DNA from: JAIVGV01 sp032229975
GTDB lineage: Bacteria > Acidobacteriota > Blastocatellia > Pyrinomonadales > Pyrinomonadaceae
Length of the DNA: 64,000 nucleotides
Direction: 5' to 3'
NCBI GenBank assembly: GCA_032229975.1
Contig: JAVXVG010000056.1
Span: forward strand, 1-64,000
Shown: piece by piece, positions 50,287-61,447 of the stretch
Position numbering within the stretch: the first letter of the stretch is position 1
How the letters are laid out: each line of letters begins with the position of its first letter
Notes under the pieces: generated by a model
Told to the model about the DNA's origin: nothing
Seen by the model: only the letters and a program-made list of their open reading frames with translations
Databases searched by the model: none
Program-made: the position numbers and the translations under genes

Positions 50287-51252
50287 TTACATCAGTGGCA
50301 CGGGCTCGGCGACGCGCACCGGATGCGGCGTGATGACGCGACCCGAAGGGACGCAGAGCACCGGGCAAGGAGCGTTTCTAATCACGCGCTCAATCTCCGC
50401 GCCGAGTGAGGGCGCGCCGCCGAAGAACGCTTGATGGACGCTCGTGCCGATCACGATCAGATCGAAATCATCGTTCGTCGCGAGCCTGACGATCTCCTCG
50501 TAGGGCTTCCCCTCGGCGACGTGCGTGATGCACTTGCCGCCGCCCGCGCACTCGAACGTCTCCATCTTCCGACGCACGTGCTTGCGTAGATCGTCGAGCG
50601 CGCTGCCGCCGCTCTCAGGGAAGAAGTCCGCGAACCGCTCCATGAAATCGCCGACGACGTAGAGACTGTGAAACTCTGCGTTCGCGTCGCGCGCGATCTC
50701 GGCGGCGAGACGCGCGGCGGGCTCCGAAGAGGGCCGGAAGTTCGTCGCCAGCAGCACGCGGTTCAAGTTGATCTCCGTCTGCCCTTCGCGGTGCGAGACG
50801 AACTCGCGCTGCGGCGGGCGGACGACGAGCACGGGGCAAGACGCTTCCGTGATGACCTCCTCCGCGTTCGAGCCGAGCAGCGCGTGGCGCAACCGGCCCC
50901 GACCGTGCGTGGCGACCGTGATGAGATCGGCGTCGAGCGCGCGCGCCGCGTTCGCGATCTCGTGCGCTGGATCGCCTTCCGTGATTCGCGTCTCGACTTC
51001 GAGTCCGGCGAGCAACGGATCGGCGAGCACGTCTTCGACCTTGCGACGCAAATCTTTTAGCCACTCGTTCTGCGGCTCGTCGAGCACGCGCGCGGGCAGT
51101 GTCAAGAGGTTCGCGGGCACGCTGCCCTCCTGCACGTTGAAGAGCACGATGCGCCCCGCGTCCTCGCGCGCGAAGGCCGCCGCATACTTGAGCGCGCCGT
51201 GGGCCAGCTCCGAGAAGTCCGTCGGGAAGAGTACGTTTTTGAATGGGAACAT
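50287..51252 (-). CDS. Universal stress protein with two USP domains
   Basis: 321 residues from ATG 51252; the longer frame begins in a heptamer array. Two tandem UspA-type domains (about 1-148 and 165-305): N-terminal KNVLFPTDFSELAHGALKYA, ATP-binding-like ATHGRGRLRHALLGSNAEEV and SCPVLVVRP; the second domain starts NRVLLATNF and ends GAEIERVIRNAPCPVLCVP. Stress-related nucleotide-binding proteins of the cytosol. Convergent with the rhodanese gene. Confidence 0.9.
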   Translation of the reverse strand: MFPFKNVLFPTDFSELAHGALKYAAAFAREDAGRIVLFNVQEGSVPANLLTLPARVLDEPQNEWLKDLRRKVEDVLADPLLAGLEVETRITEGDPAHEIANAARALDADLITVATHGRGRLRHALLGSNAEEVITEASCPVLVVRPPQREFVSHREGQTEINLNRVLLATNFRPSSEPAARLAAEIARDANAEFHSLYVVGDFMERFADFFPESGGSALDDLRKHVRRKMETFECAGGGKCITHVAEGKPYEEIVRLATNDDFDLIVIGTSVHQAFFGGAPSLGAEIERVIRNAPCPVLCVPSGRVITPHPVRVAEPVPLM

Positions 51253-51254
51253 AG

Positions 51255-51380
51255 TTCGTGAATGGTAAATGGTTAATGGTGAATCGTGAACGGTCATCGC
51301 GGCTCATCAATGGTGGCTCGCGGTCAGGCCTGTTCGCCGCAGAATGCGATTCACCATTGACGATTTAGCATTGACCGCTT
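51255..51380. repeat. Heptamer-array inverted repeat
   Basis: Left array 51255-51296 (ATGGTAA, ATGGTTA, ATGGTGA, ATCGTGA) immediately upstream of the USP start; right array 51346-51380 (ACCATTG, ACGATTT) in the opposite sense. Confidence 0.9.
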
Positions 51381-51381
51381 T

Positions 51382-52188
51382 TCATGTCCAGCGCAAGCCC
51401 GCGATGCGTTCGAGCTGCGCGGTGAAACCGAATCGCGCGAGCGCGCGCGGGCGACGCTCGGAAAGCGCGGAGAGTTCGCGGGCCACTTCGCGTCGGACTC
51501 CGCGCGCCCCGCCGCCCTCTGCGTTCGCCACGCGCTCGACCACGCGGCGCAGAGCCTCGCACACGCCCGCAACGAACGCCGACGCATCTGTGCGCCGCGC
51601 GAGTCGCGCCTCACCATTGACGTACTCGACGCAGTCGGCAAGCGATGAGAGAAACGGATACTCAGTCGAGACCTCCGCGCGCGCATCTCGAAAGAGCGCG
51701 GCAAACTCTCCGCCCTCGACCGCGACGAGCGCGCGCTCGACCGCCGCTATCAACTCGCCGCCGAGTTGCAGCACGTTCCTCCGGTCGATCTCTTCCTGTG
51801 CGCTTGCCTCGTGCTCGTCTGTCGTGTCCATCGTTCCTGCGGAGTCGGCGAGCCGCGACCAAGCAGCGCGGTGCGCGCCCGGCTCTGCAGGCTCGATGTC
51901 GCCTTCGTAAACGCTCACGCGTCCGCCCGGCTCGCTCGCGCGAACGATGACGCGTTGCAGCGCCGCCTCGCCATCCGACTCGCGCCCCGTCACGTGATCG
52001 CGCTCGCGCACGCGCGGTCGCCCGCGCACCGAAAGAAAGATGTCGGCGTCGTACTCGTCTAGCTCGACGTGCACGCGCCCCGCAAAATCACGCTGCTGCA
52101 AGTGGCGCACGAGCGCGGCGAGATTCACGTAAGCCGTATCGAGATTTTGATGGACGACGCGCGAGCGCGCGTCAAATGTTTCCGGCAT
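51382..52188 (-). CDS. Protein of unknown function, Arg/Glu/Ala rich
   Basis: 268 residues from ATG 52188 (a GTG at 52233 lies on the edge of the heptamer array). An N-terminal region with beta pattern (RVHVELDEYDADIFLSVRGRPRVRERD) and a C-terminal helical, very charged half. No signal peptide, TM helix or catalytic motif noticed. Flanked on both sides by heptamer arrays. Strong coding bias supports a real gene. Confidence 0.65.
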   Translation of the reverse strand: MPETFDARSRVVHQNLDTAYVNLAALVRHLQQRDFAGRVHVELDEYDADIFLSVRGRPRVRERDHVTGRESDGEAALQRVIVRASEPGGRVSVYEGDIEPAEPGAHRAAWSRLADSAGTMDTTDEHEASAQEEIDRRNVLQLGGELIAAVERALVAVEGGEFAALFRDARAEVSTEYPFLSSLADCVEYVNGEARLARRTDASAFVAGVCEALRRVVERVANAEGGGARGVRREVARELSALSERRPRALARFGFTAQLERIAGLRWT

Positions 52189-52230
52189 GAAAAATTTTCC
52201 GTCGGTCGCTTCCGGCGCGGCGAAGTCTAA

Positions 52231-52308
52231 CACGAAACGATGAATGCGGAATGGTGAATGAAGAGACGGACATCATTTCATTCATCATTCCGCATTCATC
52301 GTTTCGTG
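52231..52308. repeat. Heptamer-array palindrome, 32-bp arms
   Basis: Arms 52231-52262 and 52277-52308 match 31/32 as reverse complements, with a weaker extension outward to about 52222 and 52317. Units GATGAAT, GCGGAAT, GGTGAAT with a 7-bp period. Confidence 0.92.
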
Positions 52309-52461
52309 CTAAACTCCGCGACGCTCATGCGCCGCGACGATCAGGATCGTCTCCCAACTCTGCCAAGCCCATCGGTCGCGGAAAACTTCTGGAGATAGAG
52401 ACAAGTGTTTCGAGGACTCTTTCGCACCAAGAATCCGGGCGACAGCTGCCCGAAAATCAAT

Positions 52462-52491
52462 TTGACAAAATGTTGATTTGCTCTGTGATAT
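52462..52491 (+). promoter_or_regulatory. Promoter of the amino-acid permease gene
   Basis: Perfect TTGACA (52462-52467), 18-bp spacer, TGATAT (52486-52491), 88 bp upstream of the ATG at 52580, in a locally AT-rich stretch. Confidence 0.65.
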
Positions 52492-52579
52492 GGTGCATCC
52501 GAAAAATTTTGATCATTGTAATGCAGACCTATGAATCGTAGTACACAGGCGCGATGAAGAAGCTCTACAGGGGGGCCAG

Positions 52580-54244
52580 ATGACGAGCAATACTGAGCGG
52601 ATGGAAACAAAAAAAGACGAACGACTTGGCGGATTGCAACGGTCGGTCGGCTTCTACGGGCTGATGTTCGTCTCGCTGGGCTCAATCATCGGATCGGGCT
52701 GGCTGCTCGGCGCGCTCAACGCGGCGGAAGTGGCTGGCCCCGCGTCGATCTTGTCGTGGATTCTCGCGGCCTGCATGCTCTCGCTGCTCGCGCTGACTTA
52801 CGCCGAACTGGGAGCCACGTACCCCGTCGCCGGAGGTGCGGCGAGGTTTCCCTACTACTCGCACGGGCCCATCGCAGGGTTCATGTCGGGATGGGCGTCG
52901 TGGTTGCAGGCTGTTTTCATCGCGCCCATCGAGGTGCTCGCGGCCATTACCTACGTCAACAGCGTCGGCTGGGTCAACCAGCACTTCAACATGATCAACA
53001 AGGTGGGCGATAGCGCCGGACTCTTGAACGGAACGGGCCTCGTCGTGGCCCTCGTCTTGATGGTGCTGTTCACGGCGATGAATCTCGCGGGCGCGAAGTT
53101 CCTCTCCGACAGCAACGTGATCGTTGTCATCTGGAAGACGGCCGTGCCCGTTCTCGCCATCGCGGTCGTCGCTTGGCTGCAGTTCAACCCCGCCAACTTC
53201 CACGCGGGCGGCGGCTTCATGCCGTTCGGCTTCCATGGTGTCTTCGCTGCGCTGACAGGTGGCGTCGTGTTCGCCTTGCAAGGCTTCGAGCAAGCGGTTC
53301 AACTGGCCGGTGAGGCACGCAATCCGAAGAGAGATCTGTCGCGGGCGATTATCACTGCCATGGCGATCGGTGCGGTGCTATACGCGCTCCTGCAAGTCGT
53401 GATGATCGGCGGGCTCAATCCTGCGAACATCGCTAAGGGCTGGAGCAAGCCGCTCGGCACTGACCCGTCCGACTACGGCGCGTGGTACACACTGGCCCTC
53501 GCGGTGGGTGCGGGCTGGCTCGCCAAGGTGCTCATCATCGACGCCGTCATTTCACCGGCGGGCACGGGCGTCGTGTACGTCACCACCACCGCGCGCCTCT
53601 CCTACGCCCTCGGCGAGGAGCGCGAGATGCCGACCGCGCTGGCGACGACGAACCGCAAGGGCGTGCCCGTGGTCTCCATTATCGTGGCGGCGGTTGTCGG
53701 CTCGCTCGCGTTCGGGCCATTTAAGAGCTGGAGCGCGCTCGTCAGCGTGGTCACTGCAGCCACCGCGATCATGTACGCCTTCGCTCCGGTGTCGTTGGCG
53801 GCGCTTCACAAGGTCGATGGTGGCCGTCCACGATCCTACCGGGTGCCCATGCCGACGCTCTTGCTGCCTGCGGCTTTTTGCTCGGCCAATCTGATCATCT
53901 ATTGGGGCGGTTTCGAGACCACTTGGAAGCTCGCCTGCGCCATGGCGGTCGGGCTGGCCCTGTTCATCGTGGGGGCGTGGCGTCGCGGCACCGGCGCGCA
54001 GCACACGATCCGCAACGCCTTCTGGATCGGGCCGTGGTTCGCAGGTCAGGTGCTCATCGGGTGGCTGGGCCGGTACGGCAACGGCTCCAGAAACCTTCTG
54101 CCAAACTGGGTGGATATCGTCGTAGTCATCGTCTTCGCCTTAGTGATCTTCTACTGGGCCATCAGCCTCACATTGACCAAGGAGGGAACTGCGGCGGCAG
54201 TGGCGAAGGACGCAAAGCAGATCGACTACGTCACGCAGGGCTGA
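52580..54244 (+). CDS. APC-family amino acid permease
   Basis: 554 residues, about 12 TM helices. AGGGGGG precedes the ATG; an in-frame ATG 21 bp later is a weaker choice. Hallmarks of the APC superfamily: SLGSIIGSGWLLG in TM1, a conserved FALQGFEQAVQLAGEARNPKRDLSRAI segment (TM6/loop) and YALGEEREMPTALATTNRKGVPVVS. Imports or exchanges amino acids or a polyamine. It is 29 bp upstream of a saccharopine-dehydrogenase-like gene, so it may supply a lysine-related substrate. Confidence 0.9.
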   Translation: MTSNTERMETKKDERLGGLQRSVGFYGLMFVSLGSIIGSGWLLGALNAAEVAGPASILSWILAACMLSLLALTYAELGATYPVAGGAARFPYYSHGPIAGFMSGWASWLQAVFIAPIEVLAAITYVNSVGWVNQHFNMINKVGDSAGLLNGTGLVVALVLMVLFTAMNLAGAKFLSDSNVIVVIWKTAVPVLAIAVVAWLQFNPANFHAGGGFMPFGFHGVFAALTGGVVFALQGFEQAVQLAGEARNPKRDLSRAIITAMAIGAVLYALLQVVMIGGLNPANIAKGWSKPLGTDPSDYGAWYTLALAVGAGWLAKVLIIDAVISPAGTGVVYVTTTARLSYALGEEREMPTALATTNRKGVPVVSIIVAAVVGSLAFGPFKSWSALVSVVTAATAIMYAFAPVSLAALHKVDGGRPRSYRVPMPTLLLPAAFCSANLIIYWGGFETTWKLACAMAVGLALFIVGAWRRGTGAQHTIRNAFWIGPWFAGQVLIGWLGRYGNGSRNLLPNWVDIVVVIVFALVIFYWAISLTLTKEGTAAAVAKDAKQIDYVTQG

Positions 54245-54273
54245 CGGACGCGGCTGGACGCGGGGAGGCGCGC

Positions 54274-55425
54274 ATGAAGATTCTCGTCCTCGGCGCGGGC
54301 CGCATGGGGCTCGGCGCGGCTTACGATCTCGCGCACAACTCGCCGGACGTTTTATCCGTCACGGTCGCGGACATCGACAGCGAACGCGCGCGCGCCGTCT
54401 GCGAGACGGTGGGCAGCGCGAAGCTCACGCCCGCACAAATCGATGTCGAAGATTCTGATCACGTCGTCGCGCTCATGCGCGGGCACGATGCCGCGATCAG
54501 TTGCATCACATACTTGCACAATCTGCGACTCGCGCGCGCGGCAATCAATGCGCGCACGAACTTCTGCGACCTCGGCGGCAACAACTCAGTCGTCGCTTCG
54601 GAACTCGCGTTGGACGAAGAAGCGCGCGCCGCCCGGATCAACATCGTTCCCGATTGCGGGCTGGCCCCCGGTATGGTGGTCGTCCTCGCTGCCCACGGCG
54701 CGGAGCGTTTCGATGAGATCGAAGCGATCCACATACGCGTCGGCGGTCTGCCGCTTCAGCCTAAACCGCCGCTCAATTACCAGATCGTTTTTTCGGTCGA
54801 AGGCTTGATCAACGAGTACGTCGAGCGCGCGAGGGTCGTGCGCGGAGGGCGCATCATTGATGTCGAGTCGATGACGGAGATCGAGGAGCTTGAGTTCCCC
54901 GCGCCCTTCGGCAAGCTGGAAGCGTTTCAAACTTCGGGCGGCGCTTCGACGCTGCCCGACACTTTTCTAGGTCGGATCAAAGAACTCGACTACAAGACGA
55001 TCCGCTACCCCGGCCACTGCGCGCTAGTAAAGCTGCTCATCGATCTCGGACTCGCTTCGAGCGACGAAGTTGATCTGGGCAGCGCGCGCATCAGTCCGCG
55101 CCGGCTGCTCGGCGAGTTGCTCATGCGACACCTGCCCGCCGACGAGCCCGATGCCGTCTTAGTCCGTCTGGAATTTCGCGGACGCACGAACAATGAGACG
55201 CGACGTTTGCGCTACGACATCATCGACCGCTTCGACGAGCGCACGCGCCTCTCCGCGATGATGCGCACGACGGCCTTCCCCGCTTCCATTGTCGCGCAGA
55301 CGATGGCGCGCGGAGAGACGATAAAAAAGGGCGCGCTCCCGCAGGAACTTTGCATCCCGCCCCTACCCTTTATCGCTGCCCTCGCCGCGCGCGATATACG
55401 CATCGACGAGAGCTTCGTCGAATGA
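54274..55425 (+). CDS. Saccharopine dehydrogenase family protein
   Basis: 383 residues from ATG 54274 (GGGGAGG upstream). Rossmann nucleotide-binding motif GAGRMG (7-12), then the SDR-like ADIDSERA segment, LGGNNSVV and PDCGLAPGMVVVLAAHG blocks of the saccharopine dehydrogenase/L-lysine 6-dehydrogenase group. The C-terminal domain (about 130-340) has the catalytic/oligomer fold. Acts on lysine-derived or ornithine-derived amino acids. Paired with the permease upstream, suggesting uptake and catabolism of the same compound. Confidence 0.88.
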   Translation: MKILVLGAGRMGLGAAYDLAHNSPDVLSVTVADIDSERARAVCETVGSAKLTPAQIDVEDSDHVVALMRGHDAAISCITYLHNLRLARAAINARTNFCDLGGNNSVVASELALDEEARAARINIVPDCGLAPGMVVVLAAHGAERFDEIEAIHIRVGGLPLQPKPPLNYQIVFSVEGLINEYVERARVVRGGRIIDVESMTEIEELEFPAPFGKLEAFQTSGGASTLPDTFLGRIKELDYKTIRYPGHCALVKLLIDLGLASSDEVDLGSARISPRRLLGELLMRHLPADEPDAVLVRLEFRGRTNNETRRLRYDIIDRFDERTRLSAMMRTTAFPASIVAQTMARGETIKKGALPQELCIPPLPFIAALAARDIRIDESFVE

Positions 55426-55460
55426 CAAAGCGTTTGCTTTCCGTTTGATTCTATTTTTAG

Positions 55461-55488
55461 TTGAAGACACGCGCACGCGCGTTATAAT
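55461..55488 (+). promoter_or_regulatory. Promoter of the cstA gene
   Basis: TTGAAG (55461-55466), 16-bp spacer, perfect TATAAT (55483-55488), 61 bp upstream of the cstA ATG. Confidence 0.75.
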
Positions 55489-55549
55489 GCGCGCGTCTCC
55501 CTTAAGTCCGGTCGTCAAACTTCTCACCCGTTTCGGAGCGAAATAGTTT

Positions 55550-57433
55550 ATGAACGCACTCCCCGTCATCATCGGCGCGCTCTGCGTGATGGCGATCTCT
55601 TATCGCTACTACTCCGCTTTTATCGCCGCGAAAGTTCTCGCGCTCGACGACACACGAGCCGTCCCTTCGCAGACGATGTACGACGGGCACAACTATTACC
55701 CGACGAACAAGTGGGTCTTGTTCGGCCATCACTTCGCCGCGATCAGTGGCGCAGGGCCACTCGTGGGGCCTGTGCTCGCCGCGCAGTTCGGCTTCTTGCC
55801 CGGACTGCTCTGGCTCGTCATTGGCGTCTGCATCGGCGGGGCGGTTCACGACTTCATGATCCTCGCGGCAAGCGTGCGACGAAAGGGAAAGTCGCTTGCG
55901 GAGATCGCGCGCACGGAGATCAGCCCGCTCTCCGGCGTAGTCGCTGGCGTGGCGATTCTCTTCATCGTCGTCATCGCGCTCGCAGGTTTAGGTCTCGTCG
56001 TCGTCAACGCGCTCGCAGAATCGCCGTGGGGCACGTTCACCGTCGGCTTCACGATCCCGCTCGCGCTCTTGATGGGGCTCTACATGTATCGCTTCCGCAA
56101 GGGCAAGATCGGCGAGGGGACGATCATCGGCATCATCGGTCTGCTCGTCGCTGTTGTCGTCGGCGGGCGCGTAGCGGAATCGACGTGGGCCGCTTCGTTC
56201 ACGTTCTCGAAGCACACCGTGACGATCTTGATGGCGGCTTATGGCTTCATCGCCTCCGTGCTGCCCGTATGGATGCTCTTGTGCCCGCGCGACTATCTGT
56301 CGTCGTACTTGAAGATCGGGACGATCGCGTTTCTCATCATCGGCGTCATACTCGTTCATCCGAATCTGAATATGCCTGCGCTGACGCCGTTCGTGTCGGG
56401 AGGTGGCCCCGTGATACCGGGCAAGCTCTACCCGTTCGTCTTCATCACCATCGCCTGCGGCGCGATCAGCGGCTTCCACGCGCTCATCTCTTCGGGCACG
56501 ACGCCGAAGATGATCATGAAAGAATCAGACACGCGCATGATCGGTTACGGCGCGATGTTGATGGAGGGCGTCGTCGGCGTCGTGGCCCTCATCGCCGCCT
56601 CTTCGCTCTTCCCCGGCGACTACTTCGCCATCAACACCAAAGTTGACACGCCCGAACAGAAGGCTGCATACGTCCGCATGGTTGAGACGCATACGGAAGA
56701 GGGCTTCAACTTGCAGCCCAGAGAGATCGATCAACTGCAAGCCGAATCGGGCGAGAAGAATTTGCGCGGGCGGACAGGCGGCGCGCCGACGCTGGCCCTC
56801 GGCATCGCGAAAATCTTCAACGCGATTCCGGGCATGACGGGCCTGATGAAATACTGGTATCACTTCGCCATCATGTTCGAGGCCCTCTTCATCCTGACGA
56901 CCATCGACACGGGCACGCGCGTCGGACGTTTCCTCGTCGGCGAGTTCGGCGGTCGCTTCTACAAAAAGTTTGAAGAGCCGACGTGGTTGCCCGGCTCACT
57001 GATCACGACCGCGCTCGTTGTCACTAGCTGGGCGGCTTTCATCTGGTCTGGATCGATCTCGACGATCTGGCCCATGTTCGGCGTCGCCAATCAACTGCTC
57101 GCCTCGGTCGCGCTCTGCGTCGCCACAACGACGATCATCAACATGGGCAAGGCACGCTACAGTTGGATCACGCTCGTCCCGCTCGCCTTCGTCGGCACGA
57201 CGACGCTCGTCGCGGGATGGGAGTCGATCACGGACATCTTCCTCCCGCTCGCGCGCAACCCGAAGACCGCCACGCAAGGCTACGTCGATACCGCGCTCAC
57301 CGCGATCCTGATGGCGGCCGCGATCATCATCCTCTTCGACTCGATCCGTCGCTGGACAGGCACGCGCCGCAGGCCCGAGACGACGGAACAGTTAGTCGCG
57401 ACCGACGAACCGCTCCCGCAGATCGCAGGCTGA
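55550..57433 (+). CDS. cstA: Carbon starvation protein A family peptide/pyruvate transporter
   Basis: 627 residues, at least 15 TM helices. CstA family: N-terminal YRYYSAFIAAKVLALDD, GHHFAAISGAGPLVGPVLA, the HDFMILAASVRRKGKSLAEIAR block, GFHALISSGTTPKM and a C-terminal AFIWSGSISTIWPMFGVANQLLA block. Imports peptides or pyruvate under carbon starvation. GGAGCGA near the ATG. A strong sigma-70-type promoter precedes it. Ends just before a heptamer array. Confidence 0.93.
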   Translation: MNALPVIIGALCVMAISYRYYSAFIAAKVLALDDTRAVPSQTMYDGHNYYPTNKWVLFGHHFAAISGAGPLVGPVLAAQFGFLPGLLWLVIGVCIGGAVHDFMILAASVRRKGKSLAEIARTEISPLSGVVAGVAILFIVVIALAGLGLVVVNALAESPWGTFTVGFTIPLALLMGLYMYRFRKGKIGEGTIIGIIGLLVAVVVGGRVAESTWAASFTFSKHTVTILMAAYGFIASVLPVWMLLCPRDYLSSYLKIGTIAFLIIGVILVHPNLNMPALTPFVSGGGPVIPGKLYPFVFITIACGAISGFHALISSGTTPKMIMKESDTRMIGYGAMLMEGVVGVVALIAASSLFPGDYFAINTKVDTPEQKAAYVRMVETHTEEGFNLQPREIDQLQAESGEKNLRGRTGGAPTLALGIAKIFNAIPGMTGLMKYWYHFAIMFEALFILTTIDTGTRVGRFLVGEFGGRFYKKFEEPTWLPGSLITTALVVTSWAAFIWSGSISTIWPMFGVANQLLASVALCVATTTIINMGKARYSWITLVPLAFVGTTTLVAGWESITDIFLPLARNPKTATQGYVDTALTAILMAAAIIILFDSIRRWTGTRRRPETTEQLVATDEPLPQIAG

Positions 57434-57525
57434 AAAGAGACGATGAATGATGAACGCGGAATGATGAAGTGAAGACAGTCCGTTCTTACTTCATCGTTCA
57501 CCGCTCCGCGTCCATCGCTTCTCCC
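57434..57525. repeat. Heptamer-array inverted repeat
   Basis: Units TGAATGA, TGAACGC, GGAATGA up to about 57475, then inverted ATCGTTC, ATCGCTT units to 57525. Its centre shares the words GATGAAGTGAAGACA and TTCATCGTTCA with the 2528-2610 palindrome 55 kb away. Confidence 0.8.
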
Positions 57526-57706
57526 TGTTGGACAGTTCCCCATTAAATCGGCAATAATTACGGCTTTCCAAGCGCGTGCGACTGACGGCTGTATGCGACA
57601 GTGACGCGCTTCGTGTGCGTGAGAGGTTCGCTGGCTCGTGTCCGTCTCGCGCGGATTCGTTTTCAACTTCAACACCAGTAAAGCATCGGAAAGGAACTAA
57701 CCGGAA

Positions 57707-60394
<2,688 letters not shown>

Positions 60395-60429
60395 CAGTCG
60401 CTTTAATTTGCGCTGAAGGCCGTTAACTG

Positions 60430-60492
60430 ACGTGAATCGTGAATGGTAAAAACTGCTTTCGCCGATTCATAATTCACGATTCATGATTCACG
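60430..60492. repeat. Heptamer-array inverted repeat upstream of bioY
   Basis: Left units GACGTGA, ATCGTGA, ATGGTAA, then inverted GATTCAT, AATTCAC, GATTCAT, GATTCAC to 60492, immediately followed by the bioY ribosome-binding site. Confidence 0.9.
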
Positions 60493-60502
60493 AGGTTTGA
60501 AA

Positions 60503-61102
60503 GTGGACACTTACGCAAAAGCAGAAACGTTCGTCGGCGCGACGCTCGCGCCGCAGGGGTTGTTGAAGAAGGCCACGCTGGCCGTCGGGTTCAGCCTGCT
60601 CGTCGCGCTCGCGGCTCAGGTGGCCCTCCCGCTTCCGTTCACGCCGATTCCGTTGACGCTTCAAACGTTCGCTGTGCTGCTCACGGGTGCGCTCTTGGGC
60701 TCGCGCATGGGCGCGGTGGCCCTCATGCTCTACGTCTTGGAGGGCGCGGCGGGGATGCCGTTCTTCTCTGCGGGTCGCGGCGGCGCAGCGTATCTCCTGC
60801 TCACGCCGGCCACGGGCTATTTGCTCTCCTATCCGCTCGCCGCGTTCGCGACGGGCTGGCTCGCCGAGCGCGGATGGGATCGCAGATACTTGACGGCGGC
60901 GGCGGCGATGCTTGCAGGCTCCGCGATCATCTTGCTCGGCGGGTGGCTCGGCTTCCTGCGTTTCCAGTCGCCTGCGGCATCGTTCACGTTGGGCGTCGCG
61001 CCGTTCGTGCCGGGCGATCTCGTCAAGGTCGCGCTCGCGGCTGCCGTGCTGCCCACAGGATGGGCGATCATCGGTCGCCGACGCGACACGCGCAAGCAGT
61101 AG
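60503..61102 (+). CDS. bioY: BioY biotin transporter S component
   Basis: 199 residues from a GTG at 60503; GAGG at 60492-60495 is at the proper distance, whereas the earlier TTG is too close. Six TM helices. BioY hallmarks: QVALPLPFTPIPLTLQTFAVLLTGALLGSRMG and the GGAAYLLLTPATGYLLSYP segment, then FVPGDLVKVALAA. Binds biotin; works with an ECF module or alone. No biotin genes or ECF ATPases adjacent. Confidence 0.93.
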   Translation: MDTYAKAETFVGATLAPQGLLKKATLAVGFSLLVALAAQVALPLPFTPIPLTLQTFAVLLTGALLGSRMGAVALMLYVLEGAAGMPFFSAGRGGAAYLLLTPATGYLLSYPLAAFATGWLAERGWDRRYLTAAAAMLAGSAIILLGGWLGFLRFQSPAASFTLGVAPFVPGDLVKVALAAAVLPTGWAIIGRRRDTRKQ

Positions 61103-61174
61103 GCTCGCGACTCGAACGAAAACGCGGCTGCGTCTCTCGACTTGAGAAGCCGGCCCCTGCTGCGGAACGAAAAC

Positions 61175-61222
61175 GAAGGCCACACTCGTCACACGCGCGT
61201 GACGAGTGTGGCCTTCAATTTT
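61175..61222 (+). terminator. Strong intrinsic terminator of bioY
   Basis: Perfect 18-bp stem (61175-61192 with 61199-61216), 6-nt loop, then AATTTTTTG. Confidence 0.92.
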
Positions 61223-61226
61223 TTGC

Positions 61227-61272
61227 GCTGGCTGTTTTCGTCTCGTTCGTGCTGGCTGTTTTCGTCTTGCTC
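61227..61272 (+). repeat. Imperfect tandem direct repeat (24-bp period)
   Basis: Two copies of GCTGGCTGTTTTCGTCT-type sequence (61227-61248 and 61251-61272), 20 of 22 bases matching, between the bioY terminator and the kinase promoter. Confidence 0.65.
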
Positions 61273-61325
61273 ACCTGCATCTTTTACGTCTCGCTTTCGC
61301 GCCGCACACTTTTTCGCACGCGTGG

Positions 61326-61354
61326 TTGGACGCGCGCGCCGCGCGAGTTATAAT
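61326..61354 (+). promoter_or_regulatory. Promoter of the sensor histidine kinase gene
   Basis: TTGGAC (61326-61331), 17-bp spacer, perfect TATAAT (61349-61354). Confidence 0.75.
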
Positions 61355-61447
61355 CCGCCTCGACCGTTACCAAAAATTTCCTGAATCAGCGCGCGACGCA
61401 GTCGCCTCAACGCAGGTGACTGAGATCGCGCCGACTTCTCTTTTCTC

